From Trichosphaerium sp. ATCC 40318 (Eukaryota; Discosea; Flabellinia; Trichosidae): a stretch of 64,000 nt of DNA. Below the pieces are notes generated by a model. It made no database searches. It was not told where the DNA came from and saw nothing but the letters and a program-made list of their open reading frames with translations. A program made the translations under genes and the position numbers. The DNA is taken from NCBI GenBank assembly GCA_038496445.1, contig JALMLS010000093.1, positions 806,001 to 870,000 on the forward strand, written 5' to 3'. How positions within the stretch are numbered: the first letter of the stretch is position 1; each line of letters begins with the position of its first letter. Shown here piece after piece: positions 11,998 through 23,054 of this stretch.

Positions 11998-13208
11998 ATG
12001 TGTGCTGCCAGAATGAAAACACTGAGGTTTTATTACGATTATTCTTGCCCATACAGCTACTTGGCGTGGAAACACGTTCGAGTATTGCGTGGGGGTACGT
12101 AGTGTGCGTCTTTGTAAAGAATGAGCTTATTGAGTTGTATAGTTGACATAATTGCCAAACCAGTTGTTCTGAAGGATATATTGGATCACCACGGCATAAA
12201 AGGTAAGGTTTTGAAAAATTCTATGGAGTGTCTGTAGTCTATTGGCAAGTAATAGTTCTTAAGCGCCATGGGATATACCATCAAAGCGACGACATATGTA
12301 TATGGACATATTGAGGTAACACAAAGCAATTGCGCTTACATCGTAATTAACAACGTAAAGATACGCAAAAATGAAGAATATACCGATATCTCTACCTGAT
12401 ACTCACCCTTGTGACACTGATTTGGCTTTAAAAATAACAATGGTAATAAATGATGATGTAGATCAGCTAAGTATAACAGATACTATGTTTAACGCAGTAT
12501 GGAGTGCGTAATAAACAAAAAAAGATACAACGAACGGATTTCTAACACTCTCACTTCAACAGGAGACGAACAAGATATATCTACTGCTAATGACCTGTTA
12601 ATGTCATATATCAATAGAGAAACATCACTAGAAGATACTATAGACGTCTATGCACATACTGCTTCAGGTGTTGAAGTAGGACAAGCATTAAAACGTGATA
12701 CAAAAGAAGCAGCATTAAAAGGTGTTTTTGGTACGCCTACTATTGAGATAGATGGAGAGTTGCTTTGGGGTTTGGATAAGATACAAGTATTAAAGTACGT
12801 CCAAGTATTTTCTTTGCAATTGGTAGCGAAAGAACGTCTCCACGTGCTTCATCTTGAAAACTGTTTTTTTTCTGGCCTAGTAAAGCACCACAAAAAATTT
12901 GCGATCAAATACGTTTGTGAACCATTTGAACCGTGAGGCACTTCTGTGAACGCGACAATGTGACACACGGTTTGTTTGTTTTCATTTTCAGGCAGCTGTG
13001 GCATTTATCCTTGCAGGTCTTTGTTAGGTAGTACTGTAGTACTTTATAAACTGCTAAAACATAAATACAATTTTTTGTTGGCTTATAAGCGTATCTGACA
13101 ATCTTTTTTTTTTAAAGACGAATGCTTGAAGGTAGAGATCCAGTATCCCCCCAGCTCAAGGAAGAATGGATGGATGGTGTTGAAAAGTTGAGTAGAAATA
13201 AACCTTGA
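11998..13208 (+). CDS. DsbA-family thioredoxin-fold oxidoreductase / HCCA isomerase-like
   Basis: Short protein starting near ATG 11998 or 12013, with MKTLRFYYDYSCPYSYLAW, the first strand and CPYS helix of the DsbA/FrnE/2-hydroxychromene-2-carboxylate isomerase family. Helical-insert landmarks follow in order: PWDIPSKRRHMYMDILRYAK, HPCDTDLALK, VWRDEQDIS, then the cis-Pro region GVFGTPTIEIDGELLWGLD. The C-terminus is best read as KRMLEGRDPVSPQLKEEW, ending TGA at 13206. That needs a longer (about 320 nt) last intron. An alternative short last exon at 12992-13031 would end TAG. Members use glutathione or disulfide chemistry; the substrate is not predictable. Confidence 0.7.
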
Positions 13209-13623
13209 TTATAATAGTTGTTTGTTTATTACACTTTCTTTTTCTGTACACATGCCTACGGGCATGTGCACTTCAAAAAAAGGATGAAGATGTGTGACTT
13301 CTTGGATTCGTTACTATTCAATTTCACAAATGAGCTTCATTTTGGGTTGATAGATAAAACAGGAAGTAATTAAGTGTCCCTGTAGGAATTACTACGACAA
13401 AAACAATAACAACATAGCTAGCTGGCAACGATCACTCCATTACTAAACTGAGACAAAACAGCGGTGTCACCTTCAAATTCATATTGCTTGCTAGGAAATA
13501 AAAAGGCTGCAACAACCTCTTTGTTGTCATAAAGGATTTTCTAGCAAAAGTTTTTTTGGTTTTTTTTTGTTTCTTTTTTTTTTTTTTTGTTTTTTTTTTT
13601 TGGATTTTTTTTTTTTTTTTTTT
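13209..13623. other. Intergenic with extreme poly-T tract
   Basis: 13542-13625 is almost pure T with a few G/C interruptions. No gene is supported. It may be a 3' UTR/termination region for the small minus-strand gene beside it or a slippage-prone tract. Confidence 0.6.
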
Positions 13624-13893
13624 TTACATTCTTGGGCTTCCGCCTTCGAATGCCATTTTTGCTAGATCTATGTCATAGCTGGATATCATTATGATATTTG
13701 ATACGCCTGTAGGTGGGTAGTAGAGGTCTTCTACCTGTGGGTCCCAAGTCAGAGCGTATGTGTAGTCTGGGTTGGTATTAACCAGGATGCTTTTAGGGAC
13801 TGTGACCGTGACTTTAATCACTAATGGTCTGCCCAGTAGAGAATCGTATTTTTTACGAGCGTACTTTCGCACTGCTCGGAGTAGTCTTGACAT
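13624..13893 (-). CDS. Hypothetical small protein, 89 aa
   Basis: Single open frame from ATG 13893 to TAA, no intron. Basic N-terminus (LLRAVRKYARKKYD), then a beta-rich middle (VIKVTVTVPKSILV, YTYALTWDPQVEDLYYPP). I do not recognise it. It could be a small mitochondrial or structural protein, or the last exon of a spliced gene. Being intronless is unusual here. Its 3' end runs straight into the poly-T tract, which is A-rich on its own strand. Confidence 0.4.
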   Translation of the reverse strand: MSRLLRAVRKYARKKYDSLLGRPLVIKVTVTVPKSILVNTNPDYTYALTWDPQVEDLYYPPTGVSNIIMISSYDIDLAKMAFEGGSPRM

Positions 13894-14268
13894 GTCAAGC
13901 AGAAGTATAGATATTGTAGTTTAGTATTCGTATGCTTCCACTAGATAAAAAATCCATTTTCCTTTTAACCAAGTAATTTCTTGTTGCAAAAAAATTGTGG
14001 TTTGCCACGGTTTTTGAGAAAACCGTTCCAATGCGTTGTACACGGTAATTGAAGCATATAAAGTCCACTTGTTAGCAGAAATATGGATTTCGATGTTGGG
14101 ATTTAAGATGTGGAGTTATGAAGTAAATCGAGAGTAGCTTGTTGAGAAACAAATGTGAAAAAAAGTGAAATTCGAAAAAAGACACAAATGCAACTTACAA
14201 CGGTTTCTGCGTTCCTGTGCGGTGTATTCTACGCGTATTTTGATACTAATCTATATTTAAAATGGATA

Positions 14269-14589
14269 TTAAAGCAATGAGACTACGAAGAACCGAGAAT
14301 TTGCGTAATTAACTTTATTTACTAGTAGTATGTTATCAATGAAAGTAAGGTGTTTTGGTGTTGTTCTGATCCAAAAAAAGGTCGATCTTTCTGTTGTAGC
14401 TTCTCTCAAGCTCTTGTCGCCCAAAACATGCCTCGATTTTATAACGTAAATGAGTCGTAGCGTTGGTGACGGTTTGAACCAGAAACCTGCCTTTTCGGTT
14501 CGATAAAAACGTGATCGTACCGTTAGCGATTTTCTGTTGACTTTTGCTCTAACAAAACCAGCTTGGTCTAATATTAGAGATAGTCGCAT
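14269..14589 (-). CDS. Hypothetical basic protein (possibly a 3' exon)
   Basis: Open frame of about 106 codons from ATG 14589, and still open upstream through KERQTIFELKERQKG, so the real start is probably in an upstream exon near 14,650-14,700. It contains a basic beta-rich stretch (AKVNRKSLTVRSRFYR) and hydrophobic IDNILLVNKVNY. No family is recognised. Confidence 0.35.
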   Translation of the reverse strand: MRLSLILDQAGFVRAKVNRKSLTVRSRFYRTEKAGFWFKPSPTLRLIYVIKSRHVLGDKSLREATTERSTFFWIRTTPKHLTFIDNILLVNKVNYANSRFFVVSLL

Positions 14590-15257
14590 TCCTTTTTGGC
14601 GCTCTTTTAGTTCAAATATCGTTTGCCTTTCTTTTTGTAGATTTTAATTCATTAGCAAGAGCCTCAACGCGTACCTCTTAGATTGACGATAGTTTAAAGC
14701 TCTTTTTAGCTGGTTCTGCGTCAACAAAAGCGATCACAGTTAAAAACTCGTAAGCACATTTCGAAGTAGCCTCATCAGCTTGCTGTGACCCGTAGGATAT
14801 ACAAGCGCTTTCCGTGATCTACATGCTGAATGGTCTACACCTTTGGCAACCGTTCGCATACTGAAGAGGATTAATGACCCTTAACAGACTTTGGTTCGAT
14901 ACTACGTAAATGTTCAAAGCCCTTAAGCCTTATTTCAGATAATGTCCTTGATGCAAGCTTAGTTTAATATTTTTTGCTTGAGTTGTACGTTATATATAGG
15001 TATGCACATAACAACCACCGTCGTGACTTGCAGTCTATGTTCTCGAGGTTACCAGTACAAGAGTTGTCTGTTCTCATTTTTTGCTCAACGGTTTTGGGTA
15101 TAGAAAGTTGTCCAATGGCGCTACTGATCTAAGACGTACAAATCGATTGGGCGATATATTAAGTTGTAATTAGTTAAGTGGAATTCAAGAAACAGAAAAA
15201 CCCAAACAAGTGCAAAGGCTCCCAACCGGTTTTTTTTTTGGTTTTTTCAAAAAAAAG
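14590..15257. other. Unassigned stretch, possible upstream exons of the minus-strand gene
   Basis: On the minus strand near 14,650-14,690 a short coiled-coil-like frame (VEALANELKSTKRKAN) may be an exon of the adjacent gene. Otherwise I see no supported feature. 15,180-15,257 is the probable promoter of the plus-strand coiled-coil gene. Confidence 0.3.
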
Positions 15258-17442
15258 ATGTCTAACGAAGAGCAGTCAGGATCAGGTATTTAAGAAACAG
15301 AACAAAATGGTTTGATTTACAAAAAATCTCCATTGTAATTTAATTGGTTGTTATTAATTTTAATTTAAAACCAGCATCTCCAGTGTCTTTGAAGAAGCTT
15401 CTTAACGAAGATATTCAAAATTTAGCATCGTACGTTGTATTTCAAGCCAAATTTCTTTTTTTCTCCTTTTTGTTTGTTTGTCTCTTACGACGCTCAAAAA
15501 GGACGCCAAGTGATGATAAATATACATCAGATAGAGAAATGGCACGTTCGGAATTAAAAAGAGAAAGAAAAGAACGTGTGGGTACACCACAAACGAATAG
15601 AAGCAGAGTCAGGTATGACTGTTTAACCCGTTTTGTTTAAAAGCAAAAAACTTCAAAAAAGCGCAATACCAATAATGAACTTCCTCTCTTTTCTTTTTTT
15701 TCATGGATACACCACGTGCGAACTGGAGTATATATCCATAACACAAAACCTACTTGGTATTTTTTAAAGATCAAAAAAACGGCGTTTCAGAATTACATCA
15801 CGTTAGTCATCACGTGATAAAAATATTCGTGTTTTCGCTTATCGGCATTAAAAAATCTTTGGAAAATTACAAAAAAAAAAAGTCTTTTTTGTTGTCTTGA
15901 ATCTCTTCATGATTAATCGATATGCCGATAAATTGAACGCATTTTACACGTAATGTCAAACATGCTATGTTTGTTTAAAATTAATCAAGACGATCTCATA
16001 CAACTCGGGGTGCTCACAACGCGTTCCAAAGGGGTCCAAGTTCTGGAAGATCACATAGAGTACCAAAGATACACTATGACTCTGTACGTTATAAGGTAGT
16101 ATTAGATTTAACTCAATCCGAATATTCACCGGATTTATAGGATAAAAGGCGACTAAATGGATACTCCAGAGGAGATAAGAGTGTCAGGAGAAAATCTCAT
16201 AGAGGAGAAGAAGTAATGACCCCTTTTTGTTAACTTCTTTTTTTTGCTTTCGTCTGTTTTTCTTCTTGTTGGTTTTGGTGCTCTTTGGTGAGTTTATGTT
16301 TTATTTTATTTTGATGAATATGTAGCCTGGCAATAGAAGAGATAATACGCAGTACGGAATTTGGCCAAAATATGAAGACTCTTCTCCAAGAAACGAGAGT
16401 ACTCGTTGCTAAATCTTTGTCATTTTGTTTTTGTTTTACACTATTTTATAGCAACGCTGAGTCCTCCCAGGGACCCGAAAGTTACAAGAGAATTGAGAAG
16501 ACCACCAGAGGATAATGCAAGAGGTACGAAAACAAAGTTACTAAAAACGTCAATATTGGTGTCATTTTGCAAGCAAAAAAGTAAAAAAACCCCCAAAATC
16601 TGACCACTGCACTTGTGGGCTTGGATTGTTTGGTTTTTTTGGGTGTAACAGGTATAGATGTTGTTCAAAAGATGGGCACTTTTTTCAAACAGTTTCATGG
16701 TATGATTGGCGAGCTTCTTGATGAAAATAGAAAACTAAAAGCGGGAGTTAAAGGAGGTTCAGGTAAAGTGGTCTTTTTCTTTTGAACGAAAAGTTCTTTT
16801 TATTTCAAAGAAGGCTTTGAAATAATGGTTATATTTTAGCGTCTACTGGATCTTTATCATATTCTTCTTTACCTAGTATTGGCGATGTAGGAAAATATAA
16901 AGAAAAAATAGAAGAGGTACTCATGGCGTAATAAATAATTGTCAACAAATTTTTTTGTCTAAATCCCTTTTTTTTTATTGAGAACACTCAAGTGGACGCA
17001 GTGTTTTACATTTTTATTTATATTTACATCTCATATAACGGTTTAGTTGCGACGAGAAAAAGGTGCTTTGAAGAAATCCAACTTACAATTACTAAAGGAG
17101 AACGAAGCGCTTAAAAAAGTATGTTTTGCCAAAAACCCCTTTCTAAACATACTACAGGAAGTAAACAACTTGACAGCTATCATAACAATAACGCTTATGA
17201 AGACAGAAAACGAGCTTCTAAATAATAAATCAAAGTTCATTGAACCACCACAGCCATATGACGACGTTGATATGACACCAGAACCTCCGGCAGAAACAGA
17301 AAAGGCAAGCCAAAAAAAAAAAGAAGAAACAAGCCGTTTTCTTTAATGTTTACCTTCTTTTTTTTAGCCTGATCCTCTTTTTGAAGATAACTTGAGTACT
17401 GGAAGCTTTGGTGAGGATGTCAAAGATGGTGTCAAAATGTAG
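15258..17442 (+). CDS. Disordered Arg/Ser-rich protein with C-terminal coiled coil
   Basis: ATG at 15258 (MSNEEQSGS). At least ten small exons join in frame: a Ser/Arg/Gly-rich disordered half (TRGAHNAFQRGPSSGR, GDKSVRRKSHRGEE, RDPKVTRELRRPPEDN), then a helical half (VVQKMGTFFKQFHGMIGELLD; LRREKGALKKSNLQLLKENE) and an acidic tail ending TAG at 17442 (DNLSTGSFGEDVKDGVKM). The last intron appears to start GCAAGC (GC-AG). No named family. The layout suits an RNA-binding or cytoskeletal scaffold protein. A second ATCACGTGAT palindrome lies at 15809-15818 inside it. Confidence 0.6.
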
Positions 17443-17662
17443 TTTTTGTAGTAAGAAGAAAATAAAAGGAAAACCATAAAAGGGTGTCGTTAAAATAATG
17501 TTTTTTTTACCTCTTTTGAGATCCGGAGAGGTATTTTCACTATAGATACATCAGGCGCCCTACTGAATACAGAGTATGTCTTGGAAGTTGCCAATTTTTA
17601 CCTTGTTTATTCCACGCCACACAAAACAGTAGGTTCGAATGGAGCTCCCTCCATAAATAAAA
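17443..17662. other. Short intergenic gap
   Basis: No feature seen. Confidence 0.5.
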
Positions 17663-18710
17663 ATGTCGCCCGAAAAAAGCACCCCGTACCAGGCAGTAAA
17701 TGTCATGTCTATCACGATTGTGGACTATCCACTACAACTTGTCTATGATGAAATATCACAAACACTTAGTGGCACGGAAGCGCACTTCAAAAAAAAACAG
17801 GTTAGCAAGTTTCTTCAAGCTTTCACGAATGAAAATCAAATATTCCTCCGGCTCTTCACTCAAAAGAAGCAACGATAAGGTTGTTGCTGTTCGCCGTTAT
17901 ACTTCTACAATGGACGAAAAAAGTGTAGAGCAGATTGCTAAGCCGAAGCGATCTAGTTGCTTCGTTGAAACAATAGTTCATATTCTTACACAAGGACCTT
18001 ATACACTCCGTTCAGCCCAGACATGCCACTTGCTACAATATCGTCCACAAATATATAGGATATGGCCATATCAAGGTTACCAGGGATACTGGAGTGCATA
18101 TTCTATCTGGTAGTCCTCTTCTACAGAATATATCTATTTGTTTGGGTAAATATAGGACACACGAACGATTTAAAGTGCATGGCATGCACTTGCACCTACT
18201 TGCTGGGTACACTATTAATTTACACAATCTCAAAGGGATAACAGTGGAAGGTATAAAGTCATTGTCTGGTGTACACAAGATTGATTTATCGTTTACTAAT
18301 GTAACAGACGAATGTTTGGAGGTGTTGTATGGTGTACACCATCAATGTCTGTAATTATAAAAGGATAACAGATGAAGGTATCAAGGCATTGTCAGGTGTA
18401 CATGAGATTGATTTAACAGACACAAGAGCATCAGACGAGGGTTTAAAGTCGTTGGCTGGCGTGCATACCATCAAATTGATGATAACAGATGAAGTATTAG
18501 TGCGTTAGCTGGTGTACATTTGATTGATTTATCAGCTACAATATAGGTAGTAGAGTAACAGACGAAGGCTTGAAGTCATTGGTTGAAGTACACACTATCA
18601 CTTTAAAAGCATGTACGTTGATTGGACATGAAGGTATCAAGGGGTTGGGTGGTGCTGACAAGATTGTTTTAACAAACCCAATATGGGTGAGATAAAGACC
18701 AAAGTGTTAC
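17663..18710 (+). pseudogene. Intronless leucine-rich-repeat pseudogene (VH-x-IDLS type)
   Basis: Starts at ATG 17663; an F-box-like patch is possible (VDYPLQLVYDEISQTL). From about 18090 come repeats of the form [x]GVHxIDLSxxxxTDEGLKSLA: GIKSLSGVHKIDLSFTNVTD, RITDEGIKALSGVHEIDL, LAGVHTIKL, GLKSLVEVHTITL. They fall in different frames: the frame changes near 18330-18340 and again near 18490-18550, and stops occur between repeats. No introns are visible, unlike the neighbours. This repeat type is common in giant viruses of protists and in some protist multigene families. Call: degenerated copy, origin uncertain. Confidence 0.65.
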
Positions 18711-19150
18711 TGTTACAATAAAAAATTAAGAATAGAGGCCACGTTTGTCTGTAATGTTTAAACAAGTTAGGAAAGTCGTTTGGTAACAGTTCTAAGTTGC
18801 AGTTGACCTAGTGATATTTGTTGATTAGGTTTTGTACTTGATACAGTTGCGTGTTTGATTGTGATTAGGGTATTAAGTTATATGATTACAATTGATTGTA
18901 GATTCCACTTATTGAATGTGTAACTACATTTTTCTTCTAACAATTAGCAATTGCGATATCTATTTCATAAATACCAAGTTGCAGCTCCAGTGGAAGGTGC
19001 AATAATATGCAAGGAATCATTTTTGGTTTAATAGTATGTAGCATACGTTATGCATAACGAAGTTACAGATTCAGCGAATTGACTAAGGTTGAAAACAAAA
19101 ACTAGTTCTGTACAAATTCTAACTAATTTTATACTTATTCGCGGAATCTG
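18711..19150. other. Intergenic holding the F-box stub
   Basis: Apart from the 69-base F-box remnant at 18937-19005, only AT-rich sequence is seen. Confidence 0.4.
18937..19005 (-). pseudogene. F-box remnant, paralogous to the start of the 53-kb MORN pseudogene
   Basis: On the minus strand the bases read LLHLPLELQLGIYEIDIAIA then a stop. The F-box start of the gene at 53520-53816 reads LLRLPLELQLDIFELDIALY. DNA identity is also obvious (GCTCCAG(T/C)GGAAGG(T/C)GCAATAA on the plus strand). Nothing of the repeat region follows, so this is a stub of a dispersed family. Confidence 0.65.
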
Positions 19151-20391
19151 ATGAGCACAACAACTAAACTTCCCTTTGGTACAACCGTACACTATATAAA
19201 GCGCCTTGAGAACAAGGAAGAGAAGGCATTGGGAGACCTGAGGCACGTAAAACTTTTTAGTTTTTAAAACTAGCCTAATACGCATCTAGGGATAATTTAG
19301 CGTTCCTTTCCATACCAAACGGCGTATATCCGCAACTTGTTAAGGCACTTGTAACATTTGCGGGCCATCTAGAAACTAAAGGCTGGATATGGCGTAGTTA
19401 TGAGCTACCAGAAAAGAGTATTAAAGCTATGAAGCTTTTAGCGGAACTACTTTTGACAAGTACGTGATATAACGTTAAAACTATCCCACGTTGCATTTTA
19501 TTGCGTAAATCAGCGTCCTAACGTATTACAGATGCCAAATTTTATACAAAATTTATTGGAACACCAAAATTGCAGCTGCAAGATCTTAACTTTGATTACC
19601 ACCTTGAGCATCCTGATAGTAAAGACCAAGCGCTTGAAATAATAAAGCTCTTATCTGCAAATCTCAAATTCTGTGACTACACACGTGAGTTCTTGCAAAT
19701 AGAACTTTTTTTTTATTGTTTTCTAACGGTGTTGTAGTTTATGTCAAAAAAGAAAACACAAGAGAAATGGTGACAGAGAATTTATCCCAGAGACGTGAGT
19801 CAGAGATACCTTAAATTTTTTTGGTTGAACTGTTTTTTTACAAGAAAACTTTTCAGTTGTGTTTTTGTGCTGACTTATTTATTGCAGTCAAGCCTTCAAA
19901 GAGAAAAGCCGCAGATATGCTTGAAAAAGAAGAAGAAGAGGAATCTGTAGTAAAAGATGGTCGCCATAGTCACGTCAAAAAGAAGCTTAAGAAAGCACCA
20001 ACTAAAACTAAAGCCATTAATGGTGTAACATGGTACAAACTGATAACTTCTGAAACAACTATTTTTTTTTTGACTTTATTTCACTTGCTAAAATACTGTT
20101 AGGTTTTGGGCTGATGATGGTACTAGTAGTCAAGATACTTGGGTTGCATACTCAAAAGGTGATAATAAAAAGATAGAAACAGCTCACCAACGAGGTACAA
20201 AGCAAAGTTCAAAACAACGAACCTGAATTCCTCCTTTTTTTTCCTTACATTTTTTCACAGGTCAAAAGACAGTAAAGTTAAATGCAACTCGGTACATTGA
20301 TTTGGTACATTCGTGGCAACGCAGATATGACGAACCTTCAAAGAAGAGGAAAGTAATGCGTAAAGGTCCAAAGGCTGATGAACGTAAATAA
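19151..20391 (+). CDS. WWE-domain protein with novel helical N-terminus
   Basis: ATG 19151 (MSTTTKLPFGTTVHYIKRLE). Exons give a helical N-terminal region (IPNGVYPQLVKALVTFAGHL, WRSYELPEKSIKAMKLLAEL), an acidic/basic linker with a nuclear-localisation-like patch (KPSKRKAADML, HVKKKLKKAPTKTK), then a C-terminal WWE domain: WADDGTSSQDTWVAYSKGD, KKIETAHQRG, ATRYIDLVHSWQRRYDEPS, ending RKVMRKGPKADERK-TAA. WWE domains bind iso-ADP-ribose in poly-ADP-ribose or act in ubiquitin ligases and PARPs. No RING or PARP catalytic domain is present. The N-terminal domain looks like a small armadillo/TPR-like helical region and is not recognised. Nuclear ADP-ribose reader is the best guess. Confidence 0.7.
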
Positions 20392-20596
20392 ATACAACGA
20401 AGTTTTTATTACTATTTACAATGGTATACTAAATTACATCTGGTACCAACTTAACTTGGGATTTCAAAATCTTTGTCTACAAACTCATCATCTGCAGTTG
20501 AGTAACCAACATCTTCGTGGCGTATACCTAACATATCTACCATACCGCCTAAAGTCATATCTGGTTTTTTACTTTGCAAAGACTGGTGTAAATCCC

Positions 20597-21470
20597 TTAA
20601 CGCCTATCGCCGTTATTTTTTGAAGTGAGAAGTTTCGGATAAGATACCTCTTGTATGCTCTCAAAGAACATTGGCGTTTCTGCCAATGCATCTGCAATAT
20701 TCTTATCTTCTGTTAGAACGCTTTGAGCATCATACAGCTGTTTGCGAGTTGTCAAATCTTTTAATCTTGCTTTCTTTGCATTTAAAGTCATGCGTAGTTG
20801 GCGCAACTGCTCACGTTTTTCTCTGTCTCGCGGATTGAGCTTCCGTCTCTTCTTTGGTGGTCCTTTCTGTAACGGACTTCGCGTCATCGCGCTGCCAAGC
20901 TTGGTGTTGTATTAGAGGCGTAATTGGTGGTAATTCTTTGTGTCTAACACGCGTTGGTGTAGAAATACACTTTTATTGTAAAAAGGTTTTTTGAACTCGC
21001 TTCCAAGTATTTGTACCCGTTTCTTACGCGGTGAAAGCTTCGTTGGCGAAGGTGTCATTGCTTTTGGCTGAGTAGATACTTGAACCAACGAATGATGGTA
21101 GAAAACGTGTAAAGAGTCATTAAAGAACTTCTTTTCGCGTATTTTATCATCTTTCACGAGTTTTTGGAGAGCTTCTGTAGTATCTTCTGATTCATCATCC
21201 TAGATTGGATTAGAGTGCATTTTGAAGAATGTCAGATGACTACTGTACGTTTTCACAAAGGTCTTGGAGCGTTAAAGGTTTTGTTGCTTTTTTGATACGC
21301 TCGTACATATCAAATAAAGCGGTTAACTGCACTGTTGAAGTTTGACAGGGCGTACTTAATGCCTTTAAGCAAACCGAGCAATAAACAGTTTTTATTAACC
21401 CTTGATGGATTTCGCTGATTATCAATCTGTGTCCTATGGTAAAACAAACCACTATTGCGGGTCTAATTGA
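20597..21470 (-). CDS. Unrecognised basic nuclear-type protein, possible winged helix
   Basis: Minus-strand exons: first a segment with LTALFDMYERIKKATKPLTLQDLCENV that looks like a winged-helix start (TFIIE-beta or CDT1-like). After an intron comes DDESEDTTEALQKLVKDDKI, then a Ser/Pro/Lys linker (KAMTPSPTKLSPRKKRVQIL), and finally a strongly basic helical C-terminus (KGPPKKRRKLNPRDREKREQL) ending NGDRR-TAA at 20597. Start not determined. The SPTK/SPRK motifs resemble CDK sites. I could not assign a family; replication or transcription is a guess. Confidence 0.45.
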
Positions 21471-21523
21471 CTTTAGATCGTGTTTCTACACTCGTTAAGC
21501 AGAAATTTGTTAGCTGCATTCTT

Positions 21524-22109
21524 ATGGTTCTGAGAATCGTTTGGACAGGCCAAATAGCTGCTATGCTTGCTGTACGTGTAAATATCACGTGCGTTTTTTC
21601 TTGTTTATTTTGATTTTTTTTCTTAAAGGGCTTGTTTCTGTCGCCATTGGCGGACTACAAGGAACCCAATAAAGACTCTGGAAACTTAATGGAAGTTGGT
21701 AGAGTAATGCTAAGTGTACGCTATCTAAAACCTCGGTAACGAGTTATTTTATGCTAATGGTAATCAGTTAGGTATCTTGCTTGTTATTCAGATTGCTTTG
21801 AACCTAGCTCAATTCTTACTGAGTATTGTGGCTTTGACACGCCCAAAAAGATGTTCTACGGCATTCGCAGCGATTATGCAAGTACTCTACATTGTTCATA
21901 TTGTAGTGGCACTCGTATGTACACCATTTGTGTACCACGTTAACTACTATGCTGATAAAGGTGGGATGGTGTGGTTCACAATGATATTTTTGATGCATGC
22001 GACTTCTGTTGTAGTCGAGTACGGACTCTCGCTCTATAGCGGTAATGTTGGTAGAGATAAGTGTGTTTGCTTTGGTCTCGAGTGTTGTAGCCTGCACAAG
22101 TACCGATAA
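21524..22109 (+). CDS. Four-transmembrane protein, family copy A
   Basis: ATG 21524 (MVLRIVWTGQIAAMLAG). Three exons in frame. About four hydrophobic helices: near the start, ILLVIQIALNLAQFLLSIVA, FAAIMQVLYIVHIVVALVC and TMIFLMHATSVVVEYGLSLY. The Cys-rich end is CVCFGLECCSLHKYR-TAA. A shorter relative on the minus strand at 29158-29899 has the same end pattern (FLGLSCLCSKYD). The family is not recognised; layout is MARVEL/tetraspanin-like. The C-terminal cysteines could be palmitoylated. Confidence 0.6.
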
Positions 22110-22308
22110 TAAGAATTGTTCACGAAAATAATTTGCGAGTAAATGTTGTTTTTGCATGGTGCAGTAAAATTATTTTTTGTTGCCTATCTACTCGCTACAA
22201 AAATCAAAGAGTAACCGCGCTTGTACGCGTTTTTTTTTATTTACAACTTGGAGATTTTATACAAAATTGGGCTATCTACACTATACACAAAGTTCTCTTT
22301 GGAATTCA

Positions 22309-22979
22309 TTACCATTTGATACGAAATCCCATCTTGCGTTGTAACTGTTGAATTGGAGGGAGTTCGAGTACTTTTGGCTGATGTGGCTCTCTGTATTGCC
22401 ACGTGTAGTGAATGTTCATAAACGCGTCCAATGACTTTGTAGAGAGAACCTTTTTTCTTTTGGCTCTTTTAGAAGCTAATCGCAGTTTTCGTGCAACTGC
22501 TGCTTTTATGTCACAAGGCTTCACAATATGAAACGTAGTCCCCTCCTTTTGCTTGTTCGGACGTTTAGGGCTTCGCACAATTGCTTTCGGTTGTTCTGCA
22601 TAGAACGAGTATATTTTTTTTTCTGGTTTAGTAGTGGCGATGCTGACTATCTTTGGACAGTGGTAGTTAGGGTGCGATCCGGTGAGTTTGAATACGTTTG
22701 AAAGGGTTGGAATGCAGTCCCTAGTAGTTATTTAGAAACGGGGTAATTCTACAAATTGAAAGACGCTTCAATGACGTACCTTGGAGGTGATGGTGGTAGT
22801 TGTTGTGCTTGATCGTAGGATGAGGCTGTTGCTGCTATAGTAGGTACAACACATGGGTACGCTTGCTGGGTATTATGTATGGAAGCTCCAGTGTGGTTGT
22901 ACGTTGCAGGATTGCATGAAGAGGCATACAATTGTGTGCTGTTATTTGTAGAACCGTTGAGTAAGAGAGAAAGTTCCAT
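22309..22979 (-). CDS. Unrecognised low-complexity/basic protein
   Basis: Best start is ATG 22979 (MELSLLLNGSTNNSTQ); an ATG at 23050 (MDEFEKIGYF) would need an extra splice. The N-terminal half is N/T/S/Q/P-rich and disordered. After an intron (about 22620-22790) the C-terminal half is basic: VRSPKRPNKQKEGTTFHIV, AVARKLRLASKRAKRKKVL, ending LQRKMGFRIKW-TAA. This looks like a nuclear or ribosome-associated protein. No family recognised. Confidence 0.45.
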
Positions 22980-23054
22980 CTGTTGTGTGTTTCGCTTGGG
23001 TTTCTTGGTGTAAAACGAGAGAAGTACCCTATTTTTTCGAATTCGTCCATTTGT

